From Anticarsia gemmatalis (taxonomy: Eukaryota > Arthropoda > Insecta > Lepidoptera > Erebidae): a stretch of 64,000 nt of DNA. Position numbers and translations under genes: made by a program. How positions within the stretch are numbered: the first letter of the stretch is position 1; each line of letters starts with the position of its first letter. The notes under the pieces are model-generated. The model ran no database searches, was not told the DNA's origin, and saw only the letters and a list, made by a program, of their open reading frames with translations. Of this stretch, positions 60,733-64,000 are shown in pieces. Location of the stretch: contig NC_134773.1 in the NCBI RefSeq assembly GCF_050436995.1, forward strand, positions 3,650,194 to 3,714,193, in the 5' to 3' direction.

Positions 60733-60805
60733 TAATCTTAACTTAAATATTCGGTTGGGGAAAAAGTAACTGATAGTCGTACCCTATTTTTCGTAACGTA
60801 TTGTT

Positions 60806-61048
60806 AACTAGCTGACCCGCGCAACTTCGCTTGCGTCACTGAGAATGAGTCAAAATTTCCCCCGTTTTTGTAACATTTTTCGATGCTACTTCTAATGACT
60901 TTAGCGTGATATTATATAACCTATAACCTTCCTCGATAACTGGGCTATCTAACACTGAAAGAATTTTTCAAATCAGACCAGTAGTTCCTGAGATTAGCGC
61001 GTTGAAACAAACAAACAAACTCTTCAGCTTTATAATATTAGTATAGAT
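60806..61048 (+). repeat. Helitron-like element
   Basis: AACTAGCTGACCCGCGCAAC to TTATAATATTAGTATAGAT. Confidence 0.65.
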
Positions 61049-62284
61049 GGCGAAACGTGGATGTATTTCTACCCTACACCTCCGGATAGAACAAGCGTGA
61101 TGTAATGTATGTTTGTATGTAGGTATGTTTCTGTAACTCTCAAACGGCTGGACCGATTTAGATGAAATTTTGTGTGTAAATTTAAATACGTTTACTAGGT
61201 TTTAATTTATTTATAGAACAGACAAATGCCATAATGGATTTTTATCTCATAATTTGTAGTTATGGATTTACTTACTAAATTAATTTAAATTATTTGAAGA
61301 ACATGATCTCATTTGGCATCCACATTAGATACAATGTGAATTTACTAAAAGTTATTCTATATAATTATGAATAACATCTTATAGTACGACAACTCAGTAG
61401 AGAGTCTTGTATACAAGGTTCCGCGTTACGCGTTCGACATTAGTGACTCAGCTTATGCAGCTGACGGTGGCCTGTTTGTTACAGCAAATTTTCTTTTTAA
61501 AATATCAAGAATAATTTATAAAATATAGATTTATAAATGGCAAGGATCTCTACTAAGTTGTTGAACTATAATTATATTTACTAAAAGTATCTATAGCCAT
61601 AAACTAGCCGACTACTAACTTTAAGTGATGTGTGTATTAGAAATAATGATCACTTGTTATAACGGTGAAGGAAAACATCGTGATGAATGACATGTCTGAC
61701 AGTTGTTAACCAGGGCTGTCACTTATCTCAGTTGACAACTAATTGAAAGTCACTATGATGTACATTGTTTACTCCTTTAGATTACAGTGATTAACACGTT
61801 ACGTCAAAGCAGCAATGTACTGAATAGTGACCATCAGTTTACTGTACGCTTGTTGTCAACTGAGAAACCTAATATGCCCGCAGGTCTTGAAGGAATATAA
61901 AGTCCTGATCAATGTGTTTGTTTAAGTCTAAACTCTTGATTTTTAAAGAGACTCGTGCCCATCAAAATCAAATCATTTATTCATTTAGGTCAAGTGCTGA
62001 CACTTATGATAGTCAATGATACAGAGAGTGAATTTACCGCCAGTTCAGAAGGTAGGGCCAATGAGAAGAGCTGCCAACAAACTCCTGGCCCCTCTTTTTA
62101 ACTCGTCAGTGGGACAGTATGTTGTCAAACAACTTGAACACAAGTATGTGTTATCAAACTGAACGTAGACACAGTGCAGAGAACTCTCGGTTGACTGTTC
62201 TAACAATCGAGCGATCGAAGCACTATAAGTAGTCCTCGACGTCGCGTCCTGCAATACTTTACAAGTCGAATAAAATATGACTAC

Positions 62285-62470
62285 CTCCGTGGCGCAGTGG
62301 TTTAGGTCGCAAACGCTACCATTGCGTCTGAAGGTCGTGGGTTGAATTCCCACATGTAACAATTATTTGTGCGATCCACAAATAATTGTTTCGAGTCTGG
62401 TTGTTCTTTGTGCCCGTTGTTTGTATGTTTGTAACAGTCTCCGCGACTTAAAAGCTAATCTTAATGCGGG
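62285..62470 (+). repeat. tRNA-like SINE
   Basis: GTGGCGCAGTGGTTTAGGTC and GGTCGTGGGTTGAATTCCC resemble A and B boxes; the tail is A-rich. Confidence 0.65.
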
Positions 62471-62883
62471 AGTTGTCTTTAAAAAAAAGAAAAAAATATA
62501 TATATATTGTTCATTATGATGAAGTGAAATCGTTCAAGTTGTTTGGCAACACGTAAACTGATTTAATTTATTGAAATATTTTTATAAATTCGGCCATAAT
62601 ATTTGCTTGTCATTATGGGCAATACATGTGTAACACGGTTGCTCATTTAAAAGTATTTTGTAAGTACAATAAAATAAGTTAGACTTTTTTTAAATTGTTT
62701 TATTCAACTATAAACTTCAGTATCGAAAAATACTTAAGAAATAAACGGTCATCTGATTAAAAACTAAGCAGAGAGAATACTTTGCAAACCTCTGCCTACA
62801 CTTTCGAGTATAACAGGTATTATATATGTACCTATGTATGTTGCGTAATAGAACTATCAGTAAACGGTATTTTCTTATTTCAG

Positions 62884-63854
62884 AACGATCGAACAGCAAA
62901 ATAATAGAAGAACGGCGCAAGGAACAACTGGCAACGATATTACCAATTATCTTTCAAAGTACCACTATATTACCTTTTCGATGGCACAAAAGCAAATACA
63001 TGTGCTTTTTCTGCCGATCTTTGTTCATAGAAAGTTCTAAATTAAAACAGCACACGGATTCCCAACACACAGAAATAAATATAAAAGAAATTATTTTAAG
63101 AACATTTTACAGAAAAAGTAGAATAAAAATTGACGTTTCTGATCTATGGTGCTCGAGATGTCAAAATCAAATTGCTAATTTCAAAGAGTATATCCGCCAT
63201 CTTGGCGCTTTACATGGAATTTTTATTGACAAGGAAACATCGCAATTTTTCGATTGTTTTTCTTTATCTGATGATGCAATGCATTGCTTAGATTGTGGAC
63301 AATATTTTAGGTTCTTCGGCCCACTATTATTACACAAGCATAAATACCATACAGACCATTTCTTATGCGAAATATGTGGTCAAGGATTCGTTGCCAAAAC
63401 GAACTTAGAAAATCACGTGAAACAAATTCATGGTATCAAATCGTGCAAAGATTGTAATATGACGTTTCCTACTCAGTATTCTTTAGCGAATCATATAGAA
63501 AATGTACATAGGAAAGACAAATTAAAATGTCCATTATGCCCTGAAGTGTTAGGAAATAGATATTTGAAAAAACGTCATATGGCGCTGGTTCACGATTGCA
63601 AAAGTTATCAAATCGTTTGCGAGTTATGTGCAAAGATTTTTACAAGGAATAATAAGTATGTACAGCATAAAATGCGTGTGCATTTTAAAGAGAAGAATTG
63701 TACGTGTGAGGTCTGCGGCCATAAGGCCTTCAACGTGGACGCTTTGAACCGCCATAAAGTGTGCCATGATGAAACAAAGCCGTACATTTGTGAATTTTGT
63801 GACAAAACTTTTCGAAGGAAGAGAACTTTGTTGATACATATGAGGACTCATTGA
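62884..63854 (+). CDS. Gene 4 terminal exon J: nine C2H2 fingers
   Basis: Acceptor TTCTTATTTCAG|AACGA, phase 1; the isoform would be 529 aa, the shortest. The leader ends QSTTILPFRWH and the first finger has CFFC instead of CFYC. Nine fingers follow and the stop codon comes directly after the last zinc-binding His. AATAAA at 63876 is 22 bp past the stop. It lies 32.4 kb from the constant-region donor. The window ends 146 bp later, so further exons of the array could exist beyond it. Confidence 0.84.
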
Positions 63855-63875
63855 ATTGTTTTTATGTTATTTAAT

Positions 63876-63881
63876 AATAAA
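63876..63881 (+). terminator. Poly(A) signal for exon J
   Basis: AATAAA 22 bp after the exon J stop. Confidence 0.6.
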
Positions 63882-64000
63882 TGCTGTTGTGAAATTATTA
63901 AGCTTTATATTTATTCGTTTTCTATGATAAAATAAGTATCGCGATCATTTGATTTCAAACGGAGTAGAGCTGGTACGTAAGTGCAAATGAGAAAGTATAG

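Larger units (their letters stand above)
60733..62883 (+). other. Intron between exons I and J
   Basis: Helitron-like element (60806-61048), a MITE with ends CAACTCAGTAGAGA (61384-61570) and SINE parts at about 61620 and 62040-62470. No supported exon. Confidence 0.5.

Noticed and set aside
62285..62350. Possible tRNA gene
   Set aside because: A- and B-box-like words are present, but no cloverleaf, and the tail is shared with other SINE copies.
62045..62362. 105-aa minus-strand ORF
   Set aside because: Lies within SINE-type repeats, including the tRNA-like head at 62285; no family recognised.

Overview
The window looks like moth or butterfly (Lepidoptera) nuclear DNA. It is AT-rich, intron-bearing, and crowded with short non-autonomous transposons: tRNA-like and 5S-rRNA-like SINEs, Helitron-like remnants that begin with CTAGCTGACCC, and many foldback MITEs. 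All recognisable genes belong to one family: insect ZAD zinc-finger proteins, with an N-terminal zinc-finger-associated domain followed by a long array of C2H2 fingers. No RNA genes, CRISPR arrays or bacterial features were seen.

Layout. ZAD gene 1 (minus strand, 12936 to 1193, 5 exons, 576 aa) and ZAD gene 2 (plus strand, 13720 to 17632, 6 exons, 558 aa) are divergent, 783 bp apart. About 5 kb of repeats follows. ZAD gene 3 (minus strand, 27493 to 22617, 5 exons, 584 aa) and ZAD gene 4 (plus strand, from 28189) form a second divergent pair, 695 bp apart. Exon structures were worked out by hand from GT/AG sites and reading-frame phase. Every junction closes in frame. The intron phase is 0 after the first ZAD exon and 1 at every later junction.

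ZAD gene 4 is the unusual part. Four constant exons (28189-30524; 206 codons plus one base) encode the ZAD, an acidic linker and an AT-hook-like basic segment. They end in a phase-1 donor. Over the next 33 kb lie ten zinc-finger exons (A to J) on the same strand. Each has a good 3' splice site in the matching phase, each ends in a stop codon, and several have a close poly(A) signal. By eye I found no second ZAD exon among them. The simplest reading is one promoter and one dimerising N-terminus spliced to ten or more mutually exclusive 3' terminal exons, each giving a different DNA-binding array. This would resemble lola or mod(mdg4) of Drosophila, but with a ZAD in place of a BTB domain. Exons B, C and D each contain two zinc-finger modules. 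Exon E has an in-frame TGA followed by 101 further open, acidic codons, a stop, and then a poly(A) signal, so it is a stop-codon readthrough candidate.

The proteins are probably nuclear DNA-binding regulators. ZADs dimerise in known family members, and each linker carries at least one sumoylation-type site. The splicing model, gene boundaries and function are inferred from sequence alone.
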